Shown here: in pieces, positions 8,440 through 17,399 of the stretch | Layout: each line of letters starts with the position of its first letter | Numbering within the stretch: the first letter of the stretch is position 1 | NCBI RefSeq assembly: GCF_030812875.1 | Contig: NZ_JAUSTN010000008.1 | Location: forward strand, 1 to 64,000 | Direction: 5' to 3' | DNA: 64,000 nt | Source of the DNA: Peptoniphilus_B koenoeneniae | GTDB lineage: Bacteria; Bacillota; Clostridia; Tissierellales; Peptoniphilaceae | The notes under the pieces: generated by a model | The model's input: only the letters and a program-made list of their open reading frames with translations | Told to the model about the DNA's origin: nothing | Database searches by the model: none | Position numbers and translations under genes: made by a program

Positions 8440-8472
8440 GTCTTATTATTTTTATAAAATTGTAAAAATAAA

Positions 8473-10923
8473 TTATCTAATCAAAGTCCAAGCTTCATAA
8501 CCATATCCTGTGTCATAAGAAGCGTGAGCGTTTGATGCATCTAATACTTGATAATAGAACCAATCACTTGAGCTTACGTCTAAGAATTCTTTAAGTTGAG
8601 TTCTGTTTGAAACTGTATTGATACTGCTGTAAGTTGTTGTTCTTCCAAATACTGCATTTAAAATTGTAACAGCTTCAGCTCTTGTAAGTTCGTTATCTGG
8701 TTTAAATGAACCGTCTGGATAACCTTGAACAACTTTTTTACCGAAAACTTTGTCTATGGCATCTTGAGCCCAGTGTCCCTTAATATCTTTTAAGTTGGCA
8801 CTTGCACTTCCTGGATAACCTGCATTTATAAATCCACTTATCATTTGAGCAAATTCAGCTCTTGTGATGTTGGTATCAGGTCTGAAACTTCCATCATTGT
8901 AGCCTGAAATCAATCCCTTTGCAGTAATATAATTTATTGCTTGAGAATACCAAGCGTTGCTTGCATCATTAAACTTAGTAACTTGAGAAAGTCCGAAAGA
9001 ATTTGAACCGTTAATAAGTCTTGCAAACATTGAAGCTGCTTCAGCTCTTGTTACTTTATAGTTGGGGTGGAATTTTCCATCAGGATATCCTGCAATATAT
9101 GCCATTCTATAAAGATCTGCTACTTGTCCCTTAACTGTATATTCAATACTGTTTTCTTTGTAGCCTATTTCATAACTTACAAGTTTTATTTTTTCTCCTG
9201 CAACTAATTTACGATTTAAAGTCATGGAGAATTTGTTGTATCTGTCAGCATAAGCTTGGCCAAGATAGTTACCCTTTGAATCATAAGCTTTTACAGTTGC
9301 ACCGTTTGTAGCAGTACCTTTAATACTTGTGCTTCCTGCTTCAGCACTTGTAACAGTTGGAGCAAGGGCAAGTTTACCATCTTTTCCTGTCTTAAAGCTT
9401 AAATAATATTTGTCATAAATTTTTTCATTTGATGAAATACTGAAATATCCATTGCTGTTTGAATATGCAGAGCCTACATATCTTCCATGATAGTAAGCTG
9501 AAAGATAAATATTGCTTTCAGTATAACCTGTTATTGTATATCCATCATAAGAAACATCTATGCTTGTAGGATAAATTGTCTTTCCATAATTTGTTCCTGG
9601 ATAATATCCACTGCCATTATAAAATTTATCTACTTGATTGGATTTTGAAATTGTATAACTTGCTGTCTTTGCATCATAATATGCATAAATTGTTTTTCCT
9701 GTGGACCAATCATGAGAAAGATAATCATAGTAATATCCTCTATGATATTTTCCATTGTAATTATATCCGTAGGCATCAATATAGATATAGGCTTTTTGTG
9801 AACCTGACCAAGATAAGTTTATATATCCTGATGAATCGCTTGTGCCGTAATCAAGTCTGTATCCTGAAGAATCTCTTGCTTCAACATAGGTGTTTGCAGG
9901 AAGATTGTATCTTACATACTTATTATCATTTACGCTATCATAGTAGCCATAATCATATTTTCCGTAGTTGCCTTCTTTATCTCCAACATAAATTGCAAAA
10001 AATCCATCGCTATCTGTATAAACGGCTGGCAAGCCACCTAAATTAACTTTGGCATTTTTTACTAGGCTGCCGTTTAAAGTAACATAGCCTGTTACATAGT
10101 CATAATATGCTCTTACATCTGATATTTTTAAAGTTTCAATAGGATTCCATTTTGCTGTTAGGGTTATAGTTCCTTCTTCATTTATAGGTGCATTAAAATC
10201 AAATTTTGTGTCTCCCTTGTACCAACCGTCAAATGTATATCCACTCTTTGTTGGTGGTGTAGGAGCTGTAGCTGTTTTACCGAATTTTACAGTTTGTTCT
10301 GCAGGTGCAGAACTTCCACCATTAGTATCAAATTTAATTGTTACATCTTTTGCCTCCCAAGCTGCTTTTAATTCTGTATCTGCAGTTATAGGTGTTGTAG
10401 TAAACTCAAATTTTTTTCCATCTTTTTGCCATTCTGTAAATTTATAGCCTGTTTTTGTTGGTTTTTCTGCTGGTTCTTTTGCCATTTCGTTTTCTTTAAC
10501 TGTTTGTTCTGCAGGTGTAGATTTTCCTCCATTTGCATCAAAGGTAACTTTAAATGTTTTTTCAGGTGCCTTAATTTTAAAAGTTATTTGATCTGAAAAT
10601 GCCGAATCATCTTTAAGTTTTACAGTTACAGTGACAGTTTTATCTTCAGTAACTGCGTTTCCATTATAGGTAACAATATTTCCCTTTGCTGAAAGTTCAT
10701 CGCCTGTTACTGCAAGTTGAATGTTTTCTTTATCTACCTCAGTTGGCGTGCCATTATCTACTGTCTTTTTAACAGTTATTGTTGCTGTGTCTGCCTTTCC
10801 ACTTACAAATTCAGTTTTAGTAGGTGTAACAGTGTAAGTTTCTGCTGCAAATACATTAAAGGGAAGTACTGTCACGATCATCAAAAAACTAAGTACAAGT
10901 GACAATATCTTTTTCTTATTCAT
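8473..10923 (-). CDS. Secreted surface protein with InlB-type repeats and three C-terminal SLH domains
   Basis: 816 residues. The signal peptide (1-27) ends at VFAAET. Residues about 30-125 form a Thr/Val-rich domain. Two tandem Listeria-Bacteroides (InlB B-type) repeats follow (about 128-262), each starting with a TFDANGG or KFDTNGG strand and ending in an aromatic W. Residues about 265-520 are unusually rich in Tyr, Gly and Ser. Three SLH domains lie between about 600 and 770, marked by AGYPDGKFHPNYKVTRAEAA, SGYNDGSFRPDTNITRAE and QGYPDGSFKPDNELTRAE. SLH domains bind secondary cell-wall polymer non-covalently, so this is a wall-attached surface protein; what it binds or does is unknown. AGGAGG precedes the ATG. 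Confidence 0.88.
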   Translation of the reverse strand: MNKKKILSLVLSFLMIVTVLPFNVFAAETYTVTPTKTEFVSGKADTATITVKKTVDNGTPTEVDKENIQLAVTGDELSAKGNIVTYNGNAVTEDKTVTVTVKLKDDSAFSDQITFKIKAPEKTFKVTFDANGGKSTPAEQTVKENEMAKEPAEKPTKTGYKFTEWQKDGKKFEFTTTPITADTELKAAWEAKDVTIKFDTNGGSSAPAEQTVKFGKTATAPTPPTKSGYTFDGWYKGDTKFDFNAPINEEGTITLTAKWNPIETLKISDVRAYYDYVTGYVTLNGSLVKNAKVNLGGLPAVYTDSDGFFAIYVGDKEGNYGKYDYGYYDSVNDNKYVRYNLPANTYVEARDSSGYRLDYGTSDSSGYINLSWSGSQKAYIYIDAYGYNYNGKYHRGYYYDYLSHDWSTGKTIYAYYDAKTASYTISKSNQVDKFYNGSGYYPGTNYGKTIYPTSIDVSYDGYTITGYTESNIYLSAYYHGRYVGSAYSNSNGYFSISSNEKIYDKYYLSFKTGKDGKLALAPTVTSAEAGSTSIKGTATNGATVKAYDSKGNYLGQAYADRYNKFSMTLNRKLVAGEKIKLVSYEIGYKENSIEYTVKGQVADLYRMAYIAGYPDGKFHPNYKVTRAEAASMFARLINGSNSFGLSQVTKFNDASNAWYSQAINYITAKGLISGYNDGSFRPDTNITRAEFAQMISGFINAGYPGSASANLKDIKGHWAQDAIDKVFGKKVVQGYPDGSFKPDNELTRAEAVTILNAVFGRTTTYSSINTVSNRTQLKEFLDVSSSDWFYYQVLDASNAHASYDTGYGYEAWTLIR

Positions 10924-10960
10924 ATAATCTCCTCCTAATTAAAATTTCTTACATAGTTTC

Positions 10961-10988
10961 ATTATACCCTATTATTTTGCTAATACAA
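10961..10988 (-). promoter_or_regulatory. Promoter of the SLH protein gene
   Basis: Minus-strand TTGTAT (10988-10983) and perfect TATAAT (10966-10961), spacer 16. Confidence 0.6.
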
Positions 10989-11089
10989 TTGAGTATAAAG
11001 AATCTTTAGATTTTTTTAATATTTGCCTTTTATATTAATAAATCACTTATCTTTATTTTTATACCCAATTTTTCTTAAAATAAAAAAAT

Positions 11090-11105
11090 CGGTGGTTACC
11101 CACCG
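11090..11105 (-). terminator. Terminator of murJ
   Basis: CGGTGG and CCACCG pair around a four-base loop. T-runs occur on both sides. Confidence 0.85.
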
Positions 11106-11119
11106 AAAAAATTTTAAAT

Positions 11120-12700
11120 TTATTTTGCAAATTTATTTTTAATTTTCTTTTTAATAATCTTTGTAATGTCACGAATCTCACGAACTCCTAAAAGATACAT
11201 GGAGACTAAATAAACAATAAGGGCAAGGCCTACAACAATCATAAGGCAAATAAGTTTAGTCACAGTTAAAGCCGCATTGGATGAAAAGGCTCTACAAACA
11301 ATATTTTCCATGGGAAAATAGATAAAAGCAACAAGACCCATAAGAAAACTTGATAGACCTGTCTTTATAATTGCTTTAATATAGGATTTGGTTCCTAAAT
11401 TTCCAATCTTTTTGTGAAGCAAGTAAAAAGAAATTAAAACTGCAATAGTTGTTGCAATAGAAACTGAAGCAGCCAAACCTTGAGTTCCAAACTTATGGGC
11501 AACTAAAAGATTAAGACCCACATTAATTGCAACATTTATAACTCCAATGTAAAAAGGAGTTTTTGTATCTTCAAGAGAATAGTAAACACGATTTAAAACA
11601 TTGGAAAGAGAAATTGAAATCAATGCCAAGGAGTAGCACCTTAATGTTGAAGTTGCTTCCATGCCGTCTGCAGGAGTAAATTTTCCATGAACGAAGGCAA
11701 TGTCAATAATAGGTCTTGCCAAAATAAACATACCTACAGTTGCAGGAATGGTTAAAAAAAGCACACTTTTAATAGATGCATTCATAACCTTTTTGCCCTT
11801 TAAGACATCTCCATCAGAAAAAGAACGAGCTAAAATAGGAAAAATAATAGCCGTAACTGCAGTGATAAAAATGCCTAAGATTAAGGTATTCATCTTGTTT
11901 GAAACATTTAAAATGGCAGGAGCACTGTCACTCATTCCTGATGCCAGGTTTCTGTTAACAAAGACATTAATATCATTTACTGAAGTGGAAACTAAGACTG
12001 GCAAAGATAAAATAACAGCTTCTCTTACATATCTATCCTTAAAATTCACAATGAATTTTGGTCTAAAACCTATTTTAAAAGAACTTGGCATTAAGAAAAT
12101 AATTTGGACAAAAACTGCAATGACTGAAGCCACAGTTAAACCTAAAACTCCGAAAGTCTTTGAAAAACAAGCAAGATAAATAATATAAACGAGATTTAAT
12201 GGAATGGCAATGGCGCCTGCTGCGGCAAATTTGCCTCCATATTGCAAAAATCCCGTAAAAACTCCCACCATAGCTGAAAAAATAACAACGGGCATACCTA
12301 CTTCAACTAACTGAACAACAAGTTTATATGTTTCCGGTCTGGCTTGAGCTGCAGTAAGCTTTGCAATATATGGACTGAAAAAAATTCCTAAAACCGTAAC
12401 AAAAGTTGTTATGATTAGAGAAATCCAAATAAGATTGTTTGTATATGAAAGTCTATGATCATCCCCCAGTTCCCTCTCAACTTTTTGCATAACAGGAATG
12501 AAGGTGGTGGCAATTGCAGTGGTAATTAAAGTGGAAATCATACTGGTTGCCCCTTGAGCAAGAACAAAGGCACTTGCTTCATGGGTTGCGCCAAAAATTG
12601 CAGCCTGCATGGTTTCACGAGCAAAACCCATAACCTTGCCTATTAAAGAAAAAATTATAATAGCCAAAGTAGACTGAGCGATTGTATTTTTTTTGTTCAT
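11120..12700 (-). CDS. murJ: Lipid II flippase MurJ (MviN family)
   Basis: 526 residues with about 14 predicted membrane helices, the normal size and topology of the MOP-superfamily MurJ/MviN proteins. The N-terminal segment (SLIGKVMGFARETMQAAIFG) is the conserved first-helix signature with its Arg, and TSVNDINVFVNRNLASG is the typical mid-protein helix. It moves lipid II across the cytoplasmic membrane for peptidoglycan synthesis. AGGAGG precedes the ATG. It is monocistronic: a terminator follows and a repeat-filled region precedes. Confidence 0.93.
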   Translation of the reverse strand: MNKKNTIAQSTLAIIIFSLIGKVMGFARETMQAAIFGATHEASAFVLAQGATSMISTLITTAIATTFIPVMQKVERELGDDHRLSYTNNLIWISLIITTFVTVLGIFFSPYIAKLTAAQARPETYKLVVQLVEVGMPVVIFSAMVGVFTGFLQYGGKFAAAGAIAIPLNLVYIIYLACFSKTFGVLGLTVASVIAVFVQIIFLMPSSFKIGFRPKFIVNFKDRYVREAVILSLPVLVSTSVNDINVFVNRNLASGMSDSAPAILNVSNKMNTLILGIFITAVTAIIFPILARSFSDGDVLKGKKVMNASIKSVLFLTIPATVGMFILARPIIDIAFVHGKFTPADGMEATSTLRCYSLALISISLSNVLNRVYYSLEDTKTPFYIGVINVAINVGLNLLVAHKFGTQGLAASVSIATTIAVLISFYLLHKKIGNLGTKSYIKAIIKTGLSSFLMGLVAFIYFPMENIVCRAFSSNAALTVTKLICLMIVVGLALIVYLVSMYLLGVREIRDITKIIKKKIKNKFAK

Positions 12701-12852
12701 ATTTCCTCCTAAGTTTCAAAACAAGTATAAAATCAATTGAATTTAATGTCAACTTATCTATTTTACTTAAAGAAATTAGAGTGAGCAAGATTTTTTTCTT
12801 TATTTTTATGATTCTATTTATAATTTTGTTTTTTCATTTCTTATCTTATTTC

Positions 12853-13110
12853 ATTCGCCTTACGGCGACCGGACCAATAGCAGATATTTGCAGCCAAATC
12901 AAAGATTTGGGCAAATAGTTGCATGAGACCTACCACGATTTTTTTCAAAAATCGGGTTAGGGCTTCAAATTGGTCCCTACATTCGGTTTCGGAGATTTAA
13001 TCTTGTTAAACCTGTTCGAATAAATCAACCCCACATTTCTGCGTGGGCTTTTGTGGGCTGTAGGGACCGGTTTACCGGTCCGTGTGTTTTGGGTAGGAGA
13101 ACAAACCTCG
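12853..13110. repeat. Palindromic repeat cluster 1 (A-long plus B, 87 nt apart)
   Basis: Fills most of the gene-free 12701-13240. A CGCCTTACGGCG hairpin precedes the A-long unit (12871-12976), whose ends are GGACCAAT and ATTGGTCC. Its interior has nested hairpins: CCAAATC/GATTTGG, and a GACCTA..TAGGTC-type stem around CGATTTTTTTCAAAAATCG. After 87 bases comes the B palindrome GGACCGGTTTACCGGTCC (13064-13081), then TAGGAGAACAAAC. The GTAGGG and CCCTAC sides of the two units face each other. Confidence 0.85.
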
Positions 13111-13175
13111 CATTTGATTTAAAATTTATTTTAAATTTTTTTATAAATATTTTTTAATCAACTTTTTCACAATAA

Positions 13176-13230
13176 AAAAAGACGCATCTTATTCTATTGG
13201 TGTAAGAACCAATATATAGACCGCCTTTTT
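13176..13230 (-). terminator. Possible terminator of the DUF1858 gene
   Basis: ATTGGT and ACCAAT pair around a short loop within a weaker outer stem (AAAGGCG with CGTCTTT). A T-run follows on the minus strand. Confidence 0.4.
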
Positions 13231-13240
13231 GTTTTTTTAT

Positions 13241-13438
13241 TTATTTTTTTATTGCACTGTTAAGGGCAGATACAAGTACATTTACATCCATTCCATGTAC
13301 TAAGCTTGCTTCTTCAAGGGATTCCATTTGGCTTGAAGGACACATTACACAGCCTAATCCGAAACTCATAAGTGTTGTTATTGCTTCCGGGTTTTGTTGA
13401 ATTATTTCTCCAATCAGAGTGTCTTTTGTGATTTCCAT
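13241..13438 (-). CDS. DUF1858 protein (hybrid-cluster-protein-associated redox disulfide domain)
   Basis: 65 residues, a complete small DUF1858 domain. The conserved CVMCPSSQMESLEEA segment carries a CxxC pair in the family's usual place. These small proteins are presumed to take part in thiol-disulfide or redox chemistry in anaerobes; the exact role is unknown. AGGAGG is well placed. It stands alone: the repeat cluster and murJ lie on one side and the divergent aldolase on the other. Confidence 0.85.
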   Translation of the reverse strand: MEITKDTLIGEIIQQNPEAITTLMSFGLGCVMCPSSQMESLEEASLVHGMDVNVLVSALNSAIKK

Positions 13439-13531
13439 AGAGCACCTCCTTATTTATTTTGCTCTTTGTATATTATCACGTAAATTATTTTTTGTAAATT
13501 ATTTTGATTTTCTTTTCCATTTAAAAAGACT

Positions 13532-13562
13532 TTTACTTAGCTTTTATAAAATATGATATACT
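13532..13562 (+). promoter_or_regulatory. Promoter of the aldolase gene
   Basis: TATACT at 13557-13562, with a weak TTTACT at 13532-13537 (spacer 19). Confidence 0.4.
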
Positions 13563-13581
13563 ATTTTAAAAGGGGGAAAAT

Positions 13582-14472
13582 ATGAACCAAAAACAATTTG
13601 AAAGAATGAAAAATGCCGACGGTTTTATTGCTGCTCTTGATCAAAGCGGCGGTTCTACTCCAAAGGCTCTTAGATTATATGGTGTTAATGAAGACAGATA
13701 CTCTAATGATGAAGAGATGTTTAATCTTGTTCACGAAATGAGAAAGAGAATAATTAAAAGTCCCGCTTTTAATTCTCAAAAAATTTTGGCTGCTATTCTT
13801 TTTAAGATTACTATGAACTCAAAAATTGATGGTAAATATACTTCTGATTATCTTTGGGATGAAAAGGGTATTGTTCCTATTTTAAAGGTCGATGAGGGCT
13901 TGGCTGAGCTTAAGGATGGCGTTCAACTTATGAAGGAAATGAAAAGCTTAGATGAGCTTCTCATTAATGCAAAGGAAAGAAATATTTTTGGAACTAAAAT
14001 GCGTTCTCTTATTAAGGAATATAATGAGTCTGGTATTAAAGCTGTTGTTGAACAACAATTTGACTATGCTAAAAAGATTATTGCAAAAGGTTTTGTTCCT
14101 ATTATTGAGCCTGAAGTTGATATAAATTCTTCTGATAAGGAAAAAATTGAGGAATTTTTACACAAAGAGCTTAAAAAACATATGGAAAAACTTGATAAGA
14201 ATTCTTTCGTTATTTTTAAACTCACTATCCCAAGTCGTGAAAATACTTATCTCGATCTTTATGATTTTGAAAATACTCTTAGAATTGTTGCTCTTTCCGG
14301 CGGATATTCAAGAGAGATGGCCAACGATCTTTTAAGAAAAAATAAAAAAATGGTTGCTTCTTTTTCAAGGGCTCTTTCTGAAGGTTTAAAGGAAAGTTTA
14401 TCTGATGAAGAGTTTAATTCTCTTATTGAAAATAGTATTGATGCTATTTATGATGCTTCTGTAAATAAATAA
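13582..14472 (+). CDS. fda: Fructose-bisphosphate aldolase class I
   Basis: 296 residues, the same length as the staphylococcal class I aldolase, which it resembles throughout (GFIAALDQSGGSTPKAL near the start, IIEPEVDI, LSGGYSR and a C-terminal IYDASVNK). The Schiff-base Lys is most likely the K of VIFKLTIPS near residue 214. It cleaves fructose 1,6-bisphosphate to dihydroxyacetone phosphate and glyceraldehyde 3-phosphate without metal. AGGGGGA precedes the ATG. Monocistronic, with its own promoter and a strong terminator. Unlike most genes here it lies on the plus strand. Confidence 0.94.
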   Translation: MNQKQFERMKNADGFIAALDQSGGSTPKALRLYGVNEDRYSNDEEMFNLVHEMRKRIIKSPAFNSQKILAAILFKITMNSKIDGKYTSDYLWDEKGIVPILKVDEGLAELKDGVQLMKEMKSLDELLINAKERNIFGTKMRSLIKEYNESGIKAVVEQQFDYAKKIIAKGFVPIIEPEVDINSSDKEKIEEFLHKELKKHMEKLDKNSFVIFKLTIPSRENTYLDLYDFENTLRIVALSGGYSREMANDLLRKNKKMVASFSRALSEGLKESLSDEEFNSLIENSIDAIYDASVNK

Positions 14473-14483
14473 GACATTAAAAA

Positions 14484-14514
14484 AATCCACCTATTTTTCA
14501 GGTGGATTCTTTTT
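14484..14514. terminator. Bidirectional terminator between aldolase and DUF3793 genes
   Basis: AATCCACCT (14484-14492) pairs with AGGTGGATT (14500-14508). Eight T follow on the plus strand, and seven on the minus strand. Confidence 0.9.
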
Positions 14515-14540
14515 TTTACGAACAAAGGGTGTTTTGAAAT

Positions 14541-15098
14541 CTATTGATATGATTCGGCGTATTTTTCAATTATTTCGCTTGTTTTAAAGCCTTCTTCATA
14601 CATTTTTTGAAAACAATATTTACACTTGCGATACTCTTTGAAAAGCTCATTACATTTAAATTCATCTCCATAAACTTTCCAAAGGTCGCACTTTTTATAG
14701 CACTTACCTTTATTTTTTATAAAACCTATAACATCTATGAGAGGATATCCTAAAAAGATTCCTATTTCATGAGGAAATTCGTCCTTTTCTTTAAGGCGCA
14801 GAGTTAAGCATTTTATCATGTCTTCGGTTTTTGGGCTTATGTAGCCGTAATTATGTAAAAAGTCTTTGATTTGCTCTTGGGCTAAAATATTTTTTAAAAG
14901 ATTTTCACGATAAACATATATTAAATATGCATCCTTGGTTTCTTTTATTATGCGGACTTCTATTTTAAACCTTTTTAAGAGCAAAGCCCATTTTTTTATT
15001 TCAAAGTTTGTAACACAAGTTTTTTTCAGGTTGAAAATATTTCCAACTTTTTTGCCTGCCAAGGTTGGCGCGCAACAAGTTATTAAAAATTCTTCCAT
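14541..15098 (-). CDS. DUF3793 family protein
   Basis: 185 residues from the chosen start. It matches the DUF3793 family, found mainly in anaerobic Firmicutes and of unknown function: an N-terminal CCAPTLAGKK segment, the central HEIGIFLGYPLIDVIGFI and a Cys-rich C-terminal part (CYKKC, then CKYCF), which could bind a metal. The frame extends upstream to an ATG at 15134, but GAGG lies nine bases before the ATG at 15098 and nothing comparable precedes the longer start. It shares the bidirectional terminator with the aldolase. Upstream is a repeat cluster. Confidence 0.75.
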   Translation of the reverse strand: MEEFLITCCAPTLAGKKVGNIFNLKKTCVTNFEIKKWALLLKRFKIEVRIIKETKDAYLIYVYRENLLKNILAQEQIKDFLHNYGYISPKTEDMIKCLTLRLKEKDEFPHEIGIFLGYPLIDVIGFIKNKGKCYKKCDLWKVYGDEFKCNELFKEYRKCKYCFQKMYEEGFKTSEIIEKYAESYQ

Positions 15099-15234
15099 AT
15101 TTTTTACCTCTTTGATATTGTTTATCATATACATAATACGAAAAAAGTTTTTTTAGGTCAATAGATATTTATATTAAAATTTTTTTGGTAATTTTTTATT
15201 TTTATTTATCCTTTTTCATTGTTTTTTATTTTAT

Positions 15235-16060
15235 AATTCGCCTTCGCCGTCGGACCAATAGCAGATATTTGCAACCAAATCAAAGATTTGGGCAAATAAT
15301 TGCATGAGACCTACCACGATTTTTTTCAAAAATCGGGTTAGGTCTTCAAATTGGTCCCTAGAAAAATTATTAAAAATGAATTCTGTAGGGACCTGTTTAC
15401 CGGTCCGCCTGTGTCGGGTGGGAGAACAAACTCAATATTTTTATAAATATTTTTAATGCTCTACATAAAGCATTTTGTTTTTAAAAATTTTCAATTGAAA
15501 TTTTATTTGTGTTTACCTTTTTTCATTGTTGATTTTATTTAATTCGGCTTCGCCGTCGGACCAATAAATTGGTCCCTACATTGAGTTTTAAATTTTCAAT
15601 AAATTGGTCCCTACATTCCCTTGCAGGGGTTTTATTTTGTTAATCATTTTCGCATAAATAAGCCCCACATTCACGTGTGGGTTGGATCCTAATTACAATA
15701 AATTTATGCTTGGGCTTTTGTGGGCTGTAGGGACCGGTTTACCGGTCCGCGTGAATTGGGTGAGAGAAAAAAATAAATATTTGATTTAAAATTTATTTTA
15801 AATTATTTTTTTTCGCTTTACGTGAAGCATTTTGTTTTTAAAAATTTTCAATTGAAATTTTATTTGTGTTTACCTTTTTTCATTGTTGATTTTATTTAAT
15901 TCGGCTTCGCCGTCGGACCAATAGCAGATATTTGCAACCAAATCAAAGATTTGGGCAAATAGTTGCATGAGACCTACCACGATTTTTTTCAAAAATCGGG
16001 TTAGGTCTTCAAATTGGTCCCTACATTGAGTTTTAAATTTTCAATAAATTGGTTCCTACA
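15235..16060. repeat. Palindromic repeat cluster 2
   Basis: Occupies most of gene-free 15099-16132. Units in order: A-long 15252-15357, B 15389-15406 (one arm mismatch), A-short 15558-15575, half-A at about 15598-15615, B 15731-15748, A-long 15915-16020 and half-A near 16045. Each A is preceded by a small hairpin, here mostly CGGCTTCGCCG, in which the stem pairs are swapped relative to the CGCC/GGCG form elsewhere. AT-rich linkers (containing ATGCTC..AAAGCAT or GCTTTACGTGAAGC) separate B from the next A. Confidence 0.85.
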
Positions 16061-16088
16061 TTCATTTGCAAGGCTTTTTTATAAAACA

Positions 16089-16121
16089 AAAAAACCTTAA
16101 CTTTTTTTGTTAAGGTTTTTT
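16089..16121 (-). terminator. Terminator of the M20D amidohydrolase gene
   Basis: AAACCTTAAC (16092-16101) pairs with GTTAAGGTTT (16109-16118), with A/T runs on both sides. Confidence 0.85.
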
Positions 16122-16132
16122 TCTATTGTTTT

Positions 16133-17329
16133 TTATTTTGATTTTTCTTTATTTAAATATCTGTAGGCTATTTCTCCTAAAACTCCTGCTCCTATATAAA
16201 GAGTGTCTTCTTCTATGTCGAATTTTGAACTGTGGTGAGGATATTTTTTGCCGTCTTCTGCTGGTCTTAGGTTGTTTAGGGCTAGGAATGTTCCTTTTGC
16301 TTTTTTTAAGTAAAAGGCAAAGTCTTCTCCTCCCATGGTGGGTTTTTCTATTTCTATGACTTTTTCAGGTCCTAATAGATCTACTGCTGTTTCTTTTGCA
16401 AATTCTGTAAATTCTTCATCGTTTATTAGGGCAGGGTAATATCTTTTGTAGTCTAAGTATCCTTTTCCTCTGTAGGCTTTTGCTAGGTTTTCTGTAATTT
16501 CTTTCATTCTTTCTTCTACAAAGTCTTGGACTTCTTCATTTAAATTTCTTACGGTTCCTTCTTCCCACACTTGGTCGGGTATTATATTTTGACAGGTTCC
16601 TCCGTGTATTTGGCATATGGATATAAGACTTGATTCACATGGGTCTATTTCTCTACTTATTATTTTTTCTAGTCCCATATTTATTTCTGATATGATTTGT
16701 ATGGGGTCTATAAATTCTTTAGGTCTTGCTCCATGGCCTCCTTTTCCTTCTACTTTTAAGATAAAGGCGTCCATACTTGCCATTAGGGGTCCTTTTTTAT
16801 AGCCTATTGTTCCTTTTTCATAGTTTCCGAAGATTCCTCCTTCATGTAAACCTATCACTCTATCTACATGTGGATTCTCCATGCAACCTTCTTTTATCAT
16901 GGGTTCTGCTCCCCCTGGTATTTCTTCTCCTGGTTGAAAAAATATTTTTACTATGCCCTTTAATTCTTTTTCTCTGTTTTTTAAAATTTTTGCGGCTGCC
17001 AATGCCATTGCAGTGTGTCCGTCATGACCGCAGGCGTGCATACAGCCTTTGTGGTTTGATGCAAAGGGAAGGTTTGTTTCTTCTTCTATGGGAAGGGCGT
17101 CCATGTCGGCTCTTATGGCTAGGCATTTTCCTTCTTTTTCGCCTATTTGTGCTATGATTGCATTTCCATTTACGAGAAGTTTGTATTTTATTCCCATTTC
17201 TTCCAATCTTTTTTTTACGTAATCAACTGTTTTTGGAAGATTCAGTTGAAGTTCGGGAATTTTATGAAGTTCTCTTCTGTCTTTTATTATTTCTTCTAAA
17301 TTTTGTTTTGCTTCTTCTAATATATTCAA
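16133..17329 (-). CDS. M20D-family amidohydrolase (N-acyl/aminobenzoyl-type carboxypeptidase)
   Basis: 398 residues, the usual size of M20D peptidase-like hydrolases (IAA-amino-acid hydrolase, hippurate hydrolase, N-acetyl-diaminopimelate deacetylase). Metal-binding and catalytic segments are visible: RADMDALP, HACGHDGHTAMAL (Cys/His ligands), PGEEIPGGAEPMI (catalytic Glu pair), GLHEGG and a C-terminal MGGEDFAFY. It cleaves amide-linked acyl amino acids; the exact substrate is uncertain. The start codon is TTG (17329-17327) with AAGG about ten bases upstream; no ATG fits better. It lies downstream of the opp operon behind that operon's terminator and may be fed by read-through. Confidence 0.85.
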   Translation of the reverse strand: MNILEEAKQNLEEIIKDRRELHKIPELQLNLPKTVDYVKKRLEEMGIKYKLLVNGNAIIAQIGEKEGKCLAIRADMDALPIEEETNLPFASNHKGCMHACGHDGHTAMALAAAKILKNREKELKGIVKIFFQPGEEIPGGAEPMIKEGCMENPHVDRVIGLHEGGIFGNYEKGTIGYKKGPLMASMDAFILKVEGKGGHGARPKEFIDPIQIISEINMGLEKIISREIDPCESSLISICQIHGGTCQNIIPDQVWEEGTVRNLNEEVQDFVEERMKEITENLAKAYRGKGYLDYKRYYPALINDEEFTEFAKETAVDLLGPEKVIEIEKPTMGGEDFAFYLKKAKGTFLALNNLRPAEDGKKYPHHSSKFDIEEDTLYIGAGVLGEIAYRYLNKEKSK

Positions 17330-17365
17330 TTTTTTACCTTCTATTTTAATTTTTATAAAATAAAA

Positions 17366-17393
17366 AAACTATTGATTTAATTATCAATAGTTT
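17366..17393 (-). terminator. Terminator of the opp operon
   Basis: AAACTATTGAT (17366-17376) pairs with ATCAATAGTTT (17383-17393). On the minus strand the stem ends in seven T. Confidence 0.85.
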
Positions 17394-17399
17394 CTCTAT

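Noticed and set aside
12701..13240. tRNA or other structured RNA genes in the gene-free regions
   Set aside because: No cloverleaf, anticodon arm or CCA-like end was found. The stems there belong to the A/B palindromic repeats.
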